A stretch of DNA of 64,000 nucleotides from Streptomyces sp. TLI_105. Lineage in GTDB: Bacteria; Actinomycetota; Actinomycetes; Streptomycetales; Streptomycetaceae. Below, in pieces: positions 25,077 to 32,534 of the stretch. The notes below the pieces were generated by a model that did not search any database, was not told the origin of the DNA, and worked only from the letters and a program-made list of their open reading frames with translations. Where the stretch lies: the NCBI RefSeq assembly GCF_900105415.1, contig NZ_FNSM01000001.1, positions 4,492,501 to 4,556,500 on the forward strand, in the 5' to 3' direction. A program made the position numbers and the translations under genes. The first letter of the stretch is position 1. Every line of letters begins with the position of its first letter.

Positions 25077-26621
25077 ATGGATTCCAGGCGCTTGCTCCGT
25101 ACATCCGCCACGGCCCTCGCGGCCGCCGGACTGATCCTCTCCGGCTGCTCGGGCGGGAGCGACGCCGCCGCGCCCCGGACGGCCGCGCCGGCACCCTCCG
25201 CCGCGCCCGCCGCGCCGAAGCTGAAGAAGTACTACGAGCAGAAGCTGAAGTGGCGCGACTGCGGCGTCGAGGGTTTCCAGTGCGCCACCCTGCGCGCCCC
25301 GCTCGACTACGCGAAGCCGGACGGGGAGGAGGTCGAGCTCGCGGTCTCCCGGGCCCGGGCCACCGGCCCCGGCAAGCGGCTCGGCTCGCTCCTGGTCAAC
25401 CCCGGCGGGCCCGGCGGCTCCGCCGTCGGCTACCTCCAGGGGTACGCGGGCATCGGCTACCCGGCGCCCGTCCGCGCCCGCTACGACATGGTGGCCGTCG
25501 ACCCGCGCGGAGTGGCCCGCAGCGAGCCCGTGGAGTGCCTGACGGGCCCGCAGATGGACACGTACGCCCAGGTCGACCAGACCCCCGACGACACGGCGGA
25601 GATCAACGCGCTCGGCGCGGCCTTCAAGGACTTCGCGGCCGGCTGCGAGAAGAAGTCGGGGAAGGTCCTGCCGCATGTCTCCACCGTCGAGACGGCCCGC
25701 GACATGGACGTCCTGCGGGCGGTGCTCGGCGACGGGAAGCTCACCTACGTGGGGGCGTCGTACGGCACGTTCCTCGGCGCCACCTACGCCGAGCTGTTCC
25801 CCGACCGGGTCGGCCGTCTCGTCCTCGACGGGGCGATGGACCCCTCGCTCTCCGCGCTCGACCTCAACCGGGACCAGACCGGCGGCTTCGAGACCGCCTT
25901 CCGCGCCTTCGCCGCCGACTGCGTCCGCAAGCCGGACTGCCCCCTGGGCACCGGGTCCGTCACCGCGGCCGGGGAGGCGATGAAGAAGTTCTTCCGCGAC
26001 GTGGACGCCAAGCCCGTGCCCACGGGGGAGGGCCGGGAGCTCGGCGAGTCCCTCGCCACCACGGGCGTGATCGCCGCCATGTACGACGAGGGTGCCTGGC
26101 CCCAGCTGCGCGAGGCCCTCACCCAGGCGATGGGCGGCGAGGGCTCCGAGCTGCTCGCGCTGGCCGACAGCTACTACGAGCGCGAGACGGACGGCACGTA
26201 CGCCAACCTGATGTTCGCCAACGCGGCCGTGAACTGCCTGGACCTGCCGCCCGCCTACCGTGACACCGCGGCCGTCGAGAAGGCCGTCCCGTCCTTCGAG
26301 AAGGCCTCCCCGGTCTTCGGCGCGGGCCTCGCCTGGGCCGCCCTCAACTGCACGTACTGGCCCACCCCGCCCACCGGCCGGCCGCACCGCATCACCGCCG
26401 AGGGCGCCGCCCCGATCCTCGTCGTCGGCACCACCCGCGACCCGGCCACCCCGTACCACTGGGCCCGGTCCCTGGCCGACCAGCTCTCCTCCGGCACCCT
26501 GCTGACCTACGAGGGCGACGGCCACACCGCCTACGGCCGGGGCAGCGACTGCATCGACACCGCGATCAACACCTACCTCCTGGAGGGCACCCCTCCGGCA
26601 GACGGAAAGCGCTGCTCGTAG
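25077..26621 (+). CDS. Secreted tripeptidyl aminopeptidase-like alpha/beta hydrolase (lipoprotein)
   Basis: 514-residue exported serine peptidase of the Streptomyces Tap/SlpD/SlpE family (S33), which removes tripeptides from the N-termini of extracellular proteins. The signal peptide has a lipobox (LILSGC), so it is probably anchored to the membrane. Catalytic triad: S228 in VGASYGTFLG, D455 in TTRDPATPYHW, H483 in GDGHTAYG. The oxyanion strand is seen at LLVNPGGPGGSA. The C-terminal TAP-like domain (~400-514) contains two cysteines around CTYWP and SDCI that likely form disulphides. It lies downstream of holB with a 154-base gap and its own promoter. Assignment to the family is secure; exact peptide specificity is not. 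Confidence 0.92.
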   Translation: MDSRRLLRTSATALAAAGLILSGCSGGSDAAAPRTAAPAPSAAPAAPKLKKYYEQKLKWRDCGVEGFQCATLRAPLDYAKPDGEEVELAVSRARATGPGKRLGSLLVNPGGPGGSAVGYLQGYAGIGYPAPVRARYDMVAVDPRGVARSEPVECLTGPQMDTYAQVDQTPDDTAEINALGAAFKDFAAGCEKKSGKVLPHVSTVETARDMDVLRAVLGDGKLTYVGASYGTFLGATYAELFPDRVGRLVLDGAMDPSLSALDLNRDQTGGFETAFRAFAADCVRKPDCPLGTGSVTAAGEAMKKFFRDVDAKPVPTGEGRELGESLATTGVIAAMYDEGAWPQLREALTQAMGGEGSELLALADSYYERETDGTYANLMFANAAVNCLDLPPAYRDTAAVEKAVPSFEKASPVFGAGLAWAALNCTYWPTPPTGRPHRITAEGAAPILVVGTTRDPATPYHWARSLADQLSSGTLLTYEGDGHTAYGRGSDCIDTAINTYLLEGTPPADGKRCS

Positions 26622-26661
26622 GCCTGATCCGGGGGTGGTCGGAGCACCTCCGGAAACTGTG

Positions 26662-26667
26662 TAGACT
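26662..26667 (+). promoter_or_regulatory. Candidate -10 (TAGACT) of tRNA-Thr
   Basis: TAGACT, within GTGTAGACTTGG, lies 39 bases before the mature tRNA 5' end. A matching -35 is weak (TCGGAG at about 18 bases). Confidence 0.5.
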
Positions 26668-26706
26668 TGGCGACGCTGCTGCACCCACGATGGGTCTGCA
26701 CAGCAC

Positions 26707-26780
26707 GCCGCCTTAGCTCAGTTGGCCAGAGCAACGCACTCGTAATGCGTAGGTCTCGGGTTCGAATCCCGAAGGCGGCT
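26707..26780 (+). tRNA. tRNA-Thr (anticodon CGT)
   Basis: 74 bases fold as a complete cloverleaf. Acceptor stem GCCGCCT (26707-26713) pairs with AGGCGGC (26773-26779), with T as discriminator. The D-arm contains AGTTGGCCAGAGC, the anticodon stem is ACGCA/TGCGT around loop CTCGTAA with anticodon CGT at 26741-26743, and the T-arm is TCGGGTTCGAATCCCGA. The CCA end is not encoded. It reads ACG threonine codons. No integrated element is attached to its 3' end here. Confidence 0.97.
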
Positions 26781-26787
26781 CGGAATT

Positions 26788-26823
26788 ACCCCAGGACTCA
26801 CTCGCCGTGACCTGGGGTTTTTT
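26788..26823 (+). terminator. Rho-independent terminator of tRNA-Thr
   Basis: ACCCCAGG (26788-26795) pairs with CCTGGGGT (26811-26818), with further CAC/GTG pairing inside, followed directly by six T residues. It is one of the few classical T-tailed terminators in this window. Confidence 0.88.
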
Positions 26824-26887
26824 CATGCCCGGAAGCTGAGGGCCCGAAGGCCCGGTTGCCCGGGGCCGGGTGCCCCGGGCGGTCGGG

Positions 26888-27655
26888 TCAGTGGGTGAGG
26901 CCCGGCTGGTCGAAGGTGGCCGGGACGGGGAGGGTCGACCAGTGGGAGACCGGCCAGGCGACCACGACGGCGCGGCCCACCACGTCCGTCACGGGCACCA
27001 TGCCGCCCCGGGGGTCGCTCCGGTGGTAGCGGGAGTCCTGTGAGCTCTGCCGGTGGTCGCCCATCACCCACAGGTGGCCGGCGGGGACCGTGACCTTGAA
27101 CTGGCCCTCCGGGTCCGTGCTGCAGGCCGTGTTCCCCTGGAAGACGTACGGCTCCGTCAGGGCCTTGCCGTTGACCTTCAGGGGGCCCTCGCCCTTGCAC
27201 TCGACGGTGTCGCCGGCGACGCCGACGACCCGCTTGATGAGGTGCTGCTCTCCCGCCGCCGGCATCAGGCCGACGAAGCCCAGGGCCTTCTGCAGCGTGG
27301 TCGGCTCCTTCGCCGGCCGTCCCACCAGCCAGTCGCCGGGGTCGCGGAAGACCACGACCTCGCCCCTGTCGGGTTCCGAGCCGAACCACGGCGTGAGCTT
27401 GTCGACCAGGACCCGGTCGTCGACCTGCAGGGTGTTCTGCATGGATCCCGAGGGGATCAGGAACGCCTGGAGCAGGAACGTCTTGATCAGGAACGCCAGG
27501 ACGAGCGCGATCCCCGCGAGGAACGGCAGCTCGATCCAGAGGGGGCGGCGCCGTTTCGCGGTGCGGTCGGCCGCCGGGGCGCCCTCGTCCGGAGGGTTTC
27601 CCTCCGGGCCCTCCCGTTCGGATCGCTCCTCGGTTGCCAAGTCGCTCATGTCCAC
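26888..27655 (-). CDS. lepB: Signal peptidase I
   Basis: Membrane serine/lysine peptidase that removes Sec and Tat signal peptides, 255 residues. A cytoplasmic acidic/Arg-rich head (1-38) is followed by one membrane anchor (~40-63). Catalytic S71 lies in IPSGSMQ and the general base K141 in HLIKRVVGVAGD. Box E is GDHRQSSQDSRYH. Two cysteines (VECKGEG and NTACSTD) probably form a disulphide outside the membrane. Streptomyces has a cluster of four signal peptidases elsewhere; this one stands alone next to a tRNA. The start is ATG 27655; ATG 27649 (MSDLATEE) is equally possible. Confidence 0.94.
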   Translation of the reverse strand: MDMSDLATEERSEREGPEGNPPDEGAPAADRTAKRRRPLWIELPFLAGIALVLAFLIKTFLLQAFLIPSGSMQNTLQVDDRVLVDKLTPWFGSEPDRGEVVVFRDPGDWLVGRPAKEPTTLQKALGFVGLMPAAGEQHLIKRVVGVAGDTVECKGEGPLKVNGKALTEPYVFQGNTACSTDPEGQFKVTVPAGHLWVMGDHRQSSQDSRYHRSDPRGGMVPVTDVVGRAVVVAWPVSHWSTLPVPATFDQPGLTH

Positions 27656-27763
27656 CCTGACTTCGTCGTGTCCGTGTCGTCTGCACGGACCCTATGCCCC
27701 GGTGGTGTACGGGGGGTGGCCACGAGCCGCTCTTCACTCCGTACGGGTGACCCGGCGGCCTCC

Positions 27764-28984
27764 TCAGGGGCTCGGCTGCTCACGGTCCTGCTGGGCCAGG
27801 AGGTAACCGGCCTGGAAGCGGCTCTCGGCACCGAGGGCCGCCATCACGTCGGCGACGTGGCGGCGGCAGCTGCGGACCGACAGGCCCAGGCGGCGGGCGA
27901 TCGCCGCGTCGGTGAGGCCCTCGGTGAGCAGCCGGACGATGGTCTGCTTCAGCTCGTCGGAGATGTCCATGATGGTCTGCCGGTCCCACTCCGTCTCGAA
28001 CGGCAGGGCCTCCAGCCACAGTCGCTCGTACGCGCCCACCATGAACGCCACCACGTGCGGCTCGCGGACCAGGACCGCCGCGTGCGGGTCGTCCGGGACC
28101 GGGATGACCGCCGTCGAGCGGTCGAAGACGAGCATCCGCATGAACTCGTCGTCCAGGGTGCGGACCTGGGCGCCGAGCCGGCCGACCCGCTCCACGTAGG
28201 CGCAGGTGCCCGAGGAGAAGCGGGCGGTGTGCTGGTAGAGGACGCGCATCCGGACGCCCCGGCGCAGGAGTTCCTCGTCGCGGGCCACCGCCTCCTCCAG
28301 GACCTCGGCGCGCCGGCCGCCGCCCGGCTGCGCCGTCATGACCTCGCGCTCGCAGGTCCGGCCCAGTTCGGTGATGGCCTCTCGCACCGCGCGCAGATCG
28401 GTGAGCAGCTCCACGTACTCCGCCTGCCGCAGGTGCGTCAGCCGGAGCAGATGGGACTCGTACAGCGGCATGAAGGCCATCAGTTGCTCGCGGGTGCGCT
28501 CCATGTGCTGGCGGCGGGCGCGCATCTCGCGTTCCAGCGGCCCCAGGGTGCGCTGGACGGCCTCGTCCGGCGCCACCGGGAGCACCGCCCGCTCCGGGGT
28601 GCGGCGCAGCAGGCCCATGTCGAGGAGGGCGGAGACGGCCGACTCCACCCGGGCGAGCGGCAGTTCGAGTTCCGCCGCGAGGTCGGCGGAGTACGCCGGC
28701 GGCTGGGCCGGGTCCCGGGCCAGGAGGCAGGTGTAGACCCGGGTCAGGGGGTCCTCGGGGTCCTCGGGGGGCGGCGCGGGGAGGCCCCTTCCCGTCGCTC
28801 CCGCCGCTTCGACCGCGGCCGGGGCGCTGGACTCCGGGGCTGGTCCGGTGGATGACGGCTCCGCCGGAGCGGTGGCTTCCGGGGTCGTTCCTGCGGACGC
28901 CATGTCCGCCGGAGTCGTGGAGTCCGGAGTTCCGTCGTCGCCCTGGGCCCGCAGTATGTCTGGTATCGCCACCTTTTCCCCCAT
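27764..28984 (-). CDS. LuxR-type regulator with TrmB-like N-terminal region
   Basis: 406-residue DNA-binding regulator from ATG 28984 (MGEKVAIPDILRAQ; chosen because the frame further upstream to 29047 is unlike protein). Residues ~15-75 are a Pro/Ala/Thr-rich spacer. Then comes a winged-helix-like segment (VYTCLLARDPAQPP ... LLDMGLLRR) of TrmB-like character, a helical linker, and a central domain (ELLRRGVRMRVLYQHTARFS) of the phospholipase-D-like sensor type. The C-terminal LuxR HTH is LLTEGLTDAAIARRLGLSV, RSCRRHVADVMAALG. There is no receiver domain or phospho-Asp. It is divergent from the DTGWG-peptide operon, and this regulator-peptide pairing suggests that it controls or senses the product of that operon. 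That role is inferred. Confidence 0.85.
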   Translation of the reverse strand: MGEKVAIPDILRAQGDDGTPDSTTPADMASAGTTPEATAPAEPSSTGPAPESSAPAAVEAAGATGRGLPAPPPEDPEDPLTRVYTCLLARDPAQPPAYSADLAAELELPLARVESAVSALLDMGLLRRTPERAVLPVAPDEAVQRTLGPLEREMRARRQHMERTREQLMAFMPLYESHLLRLTHLRQAEYVELLTDLRAVREAITELGRTCEREVMTAQPGGGRRAEVLEEAVARDEELLRRGVRMRVLYQHTARFSSGTCAYVERVGRLGAQVRTLDDEFMRMLVFDRSTAVIPVPDDPHAAVLVREPHVVAFMVGAYERLWLEALPFETEWDRQTIMDISDELKQTIVRLLTEGLTDAAIARRLGLSVRSCRRHVADVMAALGAESRFQAGYLLAQQDREQPSP

Positions 28985-29179
28985 TTGTGACGGCGTCCTC
29001 TTGCTGCCATGCAGCCTAATGAGGCATGCGGTCCGCCCCATAGTCATGCCGCTCTGGATACGTTCGTACCACCGCCCACAAGGTCAAAGCGCACCAAGCT
29101 CGCGCAGCCAGCGAACCTCGCAAACCCCCACGGAAACCCACGACTTACCCCTCGCCGAAGCGGAAAGAGAGCACACGAC
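28985..29179. promoter_or_regulatory. Divergent control region between the LuxR-type regulator and the peptide operon
   Basis: 195 bases, less GC-rich than the surroundings, that must hold promoters for both directions. GGCATGCGG near 29025 and CATGCCGC near 29044 form a loose inverted repeat around the middle, a possible operator. I do not see a convincing -35/-10 pair. Confidence 0.4.
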
Positions 29180-29383
29180 ATGAAGCGGCGGATCCGCACC
29201 ACCCTCCTCGCCACCCTGGTCGTCGGCCTCGCGGGCCTCGCCACCGTCACCGCCGACGCCGTCACCGGCGGCACCGGCACGAACGACACCGGCTGGGGCG
29301 CAGCCGTCCTCACCGGCACGTACGACACCGGCTGGGGCGCGCCCGCCGCCGGCACGGGCACGAACGACACCGGCTGGGGGTGA
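29180..29383 (+). CDS. Secreted-type repeat peptide (three DTGWG motifs)
   Basis: 67-residue peptide. Residues 1-27 form a Sec-type signal sequence: MKRRIR, hydrophobic core, then cleavage motif ADA at 25-27. The predicted 40-residue mature part is almost only Gly, Thr, Ala, Asn, Asp and Trp, with TNDTGWG at 34-40, TYDTGWG at 47-53 and TNDTGWG at 61-67 ending the protein. Start ATG 29180 has a GAAAGAGAG stretch 9-17 bases upstream. Its TGA lies six bases before the enzyme gene's ATG (and overlaps an alternative GTG start), so the two are co-translated. It could be a signal peptide read by the LuxR-type regulator, or a ribosomal peptide precursor with three core repeats. I do not recognise it as a characterised family. 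Confidence 0.7.
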   Translation: MKRRIRTTLLATLVVGLAGLATVTADAVTGGTGTNDTGWGAAVLTGTYDTGWGAPAAGTGTNDTGWG

Positions 29384-29388
29384 CCCGG

Positions 29389-30273
29389 ATGACCCTGCTC
29401 GACTGCACCCTGCGCACCGGCGGACGGCTCACCGGCGGATCCGTACCCCCCGCGCTGGCCGCCGACTACCTCGCGGTCTGCGCGCGGCTCGGCATCGACG
29501 TCGTCGAGCTGGGAGACGTCCACGACCCCGCCGACCGCTCCGCCCCGCGCGGCGCGCTGCTGCCGGTCCCGCTCCCCGAGCGCTACGGCCCCCGCTTCTC
29601 CGTCCTCCTCGACACCGCGCACCTGCCCGCCACGGACGCCGCCGCCACGGCCTCCGCCGGGCGGATCGCCGAGGCCCTGGCCACGGGACCCGTGTCCGTC
29701 GGCCTGGTCCGCCTCGCCGTCCGGTACGACAGGGTGGCCCGCGCCGCCGCCCCGCTGCACCGCCTGCGGGAAGCCGGCTTCGGCGTCTGCCTCTTCCTCA
29801 CCCACATCGACCTCGCCTCCTACCCGGAGCTCGACCGCTGCCTCGGCGAGAGCGCCGCGCTCGGCCCGCTCGACGCCGTCTTCCTCGTCGACTCCCTCGG
29901 CTCGCTCCGCCCCGAGCGCGTCATCGAACTCGTCCAGTCCACCCGCGCCGCCGTGTCCGCGCCCGTCGGCATCCACGCCCACGACAACCAGGGCTTCGCC
30001 CTGCACAACACCGTCGTCGCCGGGAGCGCCGGAGCCACCTGGCAGGACGCCGCCGTGCACGGGATCGGCCCGGGCGCCGGCCTGACCCGGACCGAGCAAC
30101 TGCTCGCCCTCCTCGGCGCCACGCCCACCGACCTCGCGCCCCTCCTCGCGCTCATCGCCACCCATGTCGCGCCGCTCAAGCAGCGGTACGGGTGGGGGGC
30201 CGGGCCCCGCCAGGTCATGGCCGGCCTCGCCCGCATCCCGGTCGCGTCGGTGACGGGCCTCGACCCCCGGTAG
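29389..30273 (+). CDS. DRE-TIM metallolyase-like protein (HMGL/aldolase superfamily) lacking a metal-ligand Asp
   Basis: 294-residue TIM barrel resembling 4-hydroxy-2-oxovalerate aldolase/HMG-CoA lyase. The N-terminal signature is DCTLRTGG (5-12), where relatives have DxTLRDG; the Asp that binds the divalent metal is Thr10 here. The other ligands are kept: H196 and H198 in GIHAHDNQG. VELGDVHDPAD and FLVDSLGSLRPE are also family-like. ATG 29389 has GGGGG eight bases upstream; GTG 29380, overlapping the peptide stop as GTGA, is the alternative. It may cleave or condense a keto acid with altered metal use, or bind without catalysis. It is the second gene of the peptide operon. The fold is sure, the reaction unknown. 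Confidence 0.85.
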   Translation: MTLLDCTLRTGGRLTGGSVPPALAADYLAVCARLGIDVVELGDVHDPADRSAPRGALLPVPLPERYGPRFSVLLDTAHLPATDAAATASAGRIAEALATGPVSVGLVRLAVRYDRVARAAAPLHRLREAGFGVCLFLTHIDLASYPELDRCLGESAALGPLDAVFLVDSLGSLRPERVIELVQSTRAAVSAPVGIHAHDNQGFALHNTVVAGSAGATWQDAAVHGIGPGAGLTRTEQLLALLGATPTDLAPLLALIATHVAPLKQRYGWGAGPRQVMAGLARIPVASVTGLDPR

Positions 30274-30278
30274 CCACC

Positions 30279-30435
30279 ACCGCGCCCGCAGCCGCAGCCT
30301 CCGCCCCCACAGCCTCCGCCCCAGGTCCCGTCGTGTCCGGGGCCGACCCGACCGCGCCCGCACCCACCCGGACAGTGCCCGCACCCGCCCGGGCAGTCCT
30401 CGCCCAGACCGCGCCCGCACCCGACCGCGCCCGCA
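30279..30435. repeat. Low-complexity repeat gap inside the biosynthetic operon
   Basis: The 177-base gap between the aldolase-like and cupin genes is built from C-rich units. ACCGCGCCCGCA occurs exactly at 30279, 30351, 30408 and 30424, with many near copies such as GCCCGCACCCG. The + strand has very few G-starts and reads as Pro/Ala in one frame, but no start or SD supports translation. The cupin gene's SD (AGGAG) lies just after it. Confidence 0.65.
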
Positions 30436-30450
30436 GTCCCAGGAGACCCC

Positions 30451-30924
30451 ATGCCCTTCACCTCGCCCATCCTGCCGCCCGGAGAACCGGCCCTCGCCCC
30501 CACCCCGTACCGCGACCTCCCCCCGAAGACCGGAGACGCCCCCATGGCCGACCGCCGCTTCCGCATCGACCGCAGTGCCGCCACCGAGGAGTTCGGGCTC
30601 GCCTGCCAGCGGATCATCCCCTGGCCGGGCGGGGACGCCGAGCCGCCCGTCGGCGCCATGGCCTGCTTCCTGAAGCCCGGCGGGGACTCCGACCCCGACT
30701 GCCACAACCAGGACGAGGTCATGATCATCCTCGACGGCACCGGGAGCGTGACCCTCGACGGGCGCCTGGAGCCGCCGTTCCGCGCCGGCGACGTCGTCGT
30801 GCTGCCCCGGAACCAGGAGCACGTCGTCCACAACACCGGCGACACCGAGCTGAGCTGGCTCTCCCTGTACTGGCCGCTGCACGAGCCCGCCATCCGTACC
30901 GACAACGAGGAGGTCGCCGCATGA
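30451..30924 (+). CDS. Cupin-domain protein (stand-alone half of a hydrazine-forming enzyme pair, by context)
   Basis: 157-residue cupin. Metal-site candidates are H85, Q87 and E89 in DPDCHNQDEV, and H124/H127 in NQEHVVHN; the core also shows the turn LDGTGSVTLDG and RAGDVVVLPRNQ. ATG 30451 has AGGAG eight bases upstream; ATG 30544 (MADRRFRID) is an internal alternative that also follows GGAG. It overlaps the MetRS-like gene by ATGA. In known N-N-forming enzymes of the Spb40 type, a cupin and a MetRS-like domain are joined in that order in one protein. There the cupin metal centre catalyses rearrangement of an O-acyl hydroxylamine ester to the N-N product. Here they are separate but coupled genes. 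Role inferred from context. Confidence 0.82.
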   Translation: MPFTSPILPPGEPALAPTPYRDLPPKTGDAPMADRRFRIDRSAATEEFGLACQRIIPWPGGDAEPPVGAMACFLKPGGDSDPDCHNQDEVMIILDGTGSVTLDGRLEPPFRAGDVVVLPRNQEHVVHNTGDTELSWLSLYWPLHEPAIRTDNEEVAA

Positions 30925-32534
30925 GCGCCGACGCGTCCACCCACTGGATCACCGCCACCCCGCCCACCCCCAACGGCGACCTCCACATCGGCCACCTCGC
31001 CGGCCCCTACCTCGCCGGCGACGTCCTGCGCCGCTTCCTCGCCGCCGAGGGCACCGGACCCGTCCGCTACACCACCGGCCTCGACGACCACCAGAGCTAC
31101 GTGCCCGTCCGCGGCCTGAACGACGGCGGACGCAAGGGCGAGGAGGTCGCCGACGGCTACGGCGCCTCCATCGAGTCCGTGTGGCGCCAGGCCGGCGCCG
31201 ACTTCGACGCGATCGTCCGCCCGCGCCGCGACGTCGGCTACCAGTCGGCCGTCCAGGAGTTCTTCAGCCGCCTGTACGACGCCGGGCACATCGTCGCCCG
31301 CACGCGCCCCCTGCCGTACTGCACCGGCTGCGAGCGCTGGCTGTACGAGGCCTACCTCAAGGGCGACTGCCCGCACTGCGGCTCCGGCTCCAACGGCAAC
31401 GCCTGCGAGCCCTGTGGCCGCCCCAACGACTGCGCCGACCTCGCCGACCCCGTCTGCACCGGCTGCGGCGCCACCCCCGAACTCCGCGACTGCGAGCGGC
31501 TCTACTTCCCCCTCGCCCCCTGGGAGGAGCAGCTCGCCGCCTTCTGGGCACAGGTCGACATGCCGCCGCACCTGCGCTCCCTCTGCGAGCGGATGCGGGC
31601 CGAAGGACTCCCCGAGATCGCCGTCAGCCACCCCTCCGAGTGGGGCGTGCCCGTGCCCGTCGAGGGCTTCACGGAGCAGCGGATCTACGTCTGGTTCGAG
31701 ATGGCCCCCGGCTACCTCCTGGAGTGGACCGGCGCCGGCGGGACCGGCCCCGCGCCCGCGCCCGTCCAGTTCTTCGGCTTCGACAACGGCTACTTCCACG
31801 CCCTGCTGTTCCCCGCCGCCTTCCGGGCGTACGACCCCGGGATCGCGCTGCCGAAGGCCTTCGTCGTCAACGAGTTCTACCGGCTCGAAGGGCTCAAGTT
31901 CTCCACCAGCAGGCGCCACGCCATCTGGGCGCACGAGGAGCTCGCCCGGACGAGCGCGGACGTCCTGCGCTACCACGTCCTGTCCGACCGCCCCAACGGC
32001 CGCCAGACGAGCTTCAGTTCCCCCGCCCTCGAGCTGAGCCGCGCCCGGCTCGCCGAGCGCTGGGACGGCTGGCTCGGCCGGCTGCTCACCGCCGTCGCCG
32101 AGTCCGCCGACGGCCTCGCCCCCGCCGAGGCGCCCCAGGGCCCGGCGTGGGAGCGGCTGCGCGCCCGGCTCACCGAGACCGTCGGGCAGCTGCGCGAGGC
32201 GTACGGAGCGGAGATCGGCGGCTACGACGCGCGGCGCGCGATCGCACTGCTCGACGAAGTGGTGTGCCTCGCCGAGGACTTCGGCCACGTGAACGGCTTC
32301 GAGGCCGAGCGTCCGGACGGCGCCGCCGCCCACCGCTCCGCGCTCTCCGCCCAGCTCGCCGTCGCCGCCGCCCTGTCCGCCTGGGCCGCGCCCGCCCTCC
32401 CGTACGGCTCCGCCCGGCTCGCCGCCCTCCTCGGCCTCGCGCCGGAGCCCCGCCGGGTGGACGCGGAGGCCCTCGCACCGCTCGCCCCGGGGGCGCCGGT
32501 GGCGGCCTGGCCCGGGGCGGTCTTCAGTGCCTGA
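30921..32534 (+). CDS. Methionyl-tRNA-synthetase-like protein (amino acid activating partner of the cupin)
   Basis: 537-residue class I synthetase fold. HIGH is intact at 22-25 (PNGDLHIGHL) and the KMSKS site is KFSTS at 326-330. Between them lie several CxxC/CxxxC pairs (CTGCERW, CPHCGSG, CEPCGRP, CTGCGAT) as in the MetRS zinc knuckle. The C-terminal helical bundle is present but poor in the usual anticodon-recognition residues, and no C-terminal dimer domain follows. As a housekeeping MetRS it would be odd inside this operon. As the MetRS-like half of a hydrazine-forming pair, it would adenylate an amino acid (glycine in the s56-p1 pathway) and transfer it to the hydroxyl of N6-hydroxylysine. 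ATG overlaps the cupin stop; the next gene overlaps its end by eight bases. Confidence 0.86.
   Translation: MSADASTHWITATPPTPNGDLHIGHLAGPYLAGDVLRRFLAAEGTGPVRYTTGLDDHQSYVPVRGLNDGGRKGEEVADGYGASIESVWRQAGADFDAIVRPRRDVGYQSAVQEFFSRLYDAGHIVARTRPLPYCTGCERWLYEAYLKGDCPHCGSGSNGNACEPCGRPNDCADLADPVCTGCGATPELRDCERLYFPLAPWEEQLAAFWAQVDMPPHLRSLCERMRAEGLPEIAVSHPSEWGVPVPVEGFTEQRIYVWFEMAPGYLLEWTGAGGTGPAPAPVQFFGFDNGYFHALLFPAAFRAYDPGIALPKAFVVNEFYRLEGLKFSTSRRHAIWAHEELARTSADVLRYHVLSDRPNGRQTSFSSPALELSRARLAERWDGWLGRLLTAVAESADGLAPAEAPQGPAWERLRARLTETVGQLREAYGAEIGGYDARRAIALLDEVVCLAEDFGHVNGFEAERPDGAAAHRSALSAQLAVAAALSAWAAPALPYGSARLAALLGLAPEPRRVDAEALAPLAPGAPVAAWPGAVFSA

Noticed and set aside
26707..26780. tRNA-Thr as attachment site of an integrated element
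   Set aside because: No integrase is near and no copy of the tRNA 3' end is seen in the window.
30192..30921. N-terminal extension joining the gap before the cupin to the MetRS-like gene
   Set aside because: The frame is open because of C-rich repeats and runs antiphase through the cupin gene. The ATGA overlap and the HIGH spacing give a normal MetRS N-terminus at 30921.
30921..32534. Duplicate housekeeping or antibiotic-resistant methionyl-tRNA synthetase
   Set aside because: Overlap with a cupin gene, altered KMSKS (KFSTS), few anticodon-recognition residues and the operon context favour a biosynthetic role; resistance is still conceivable.
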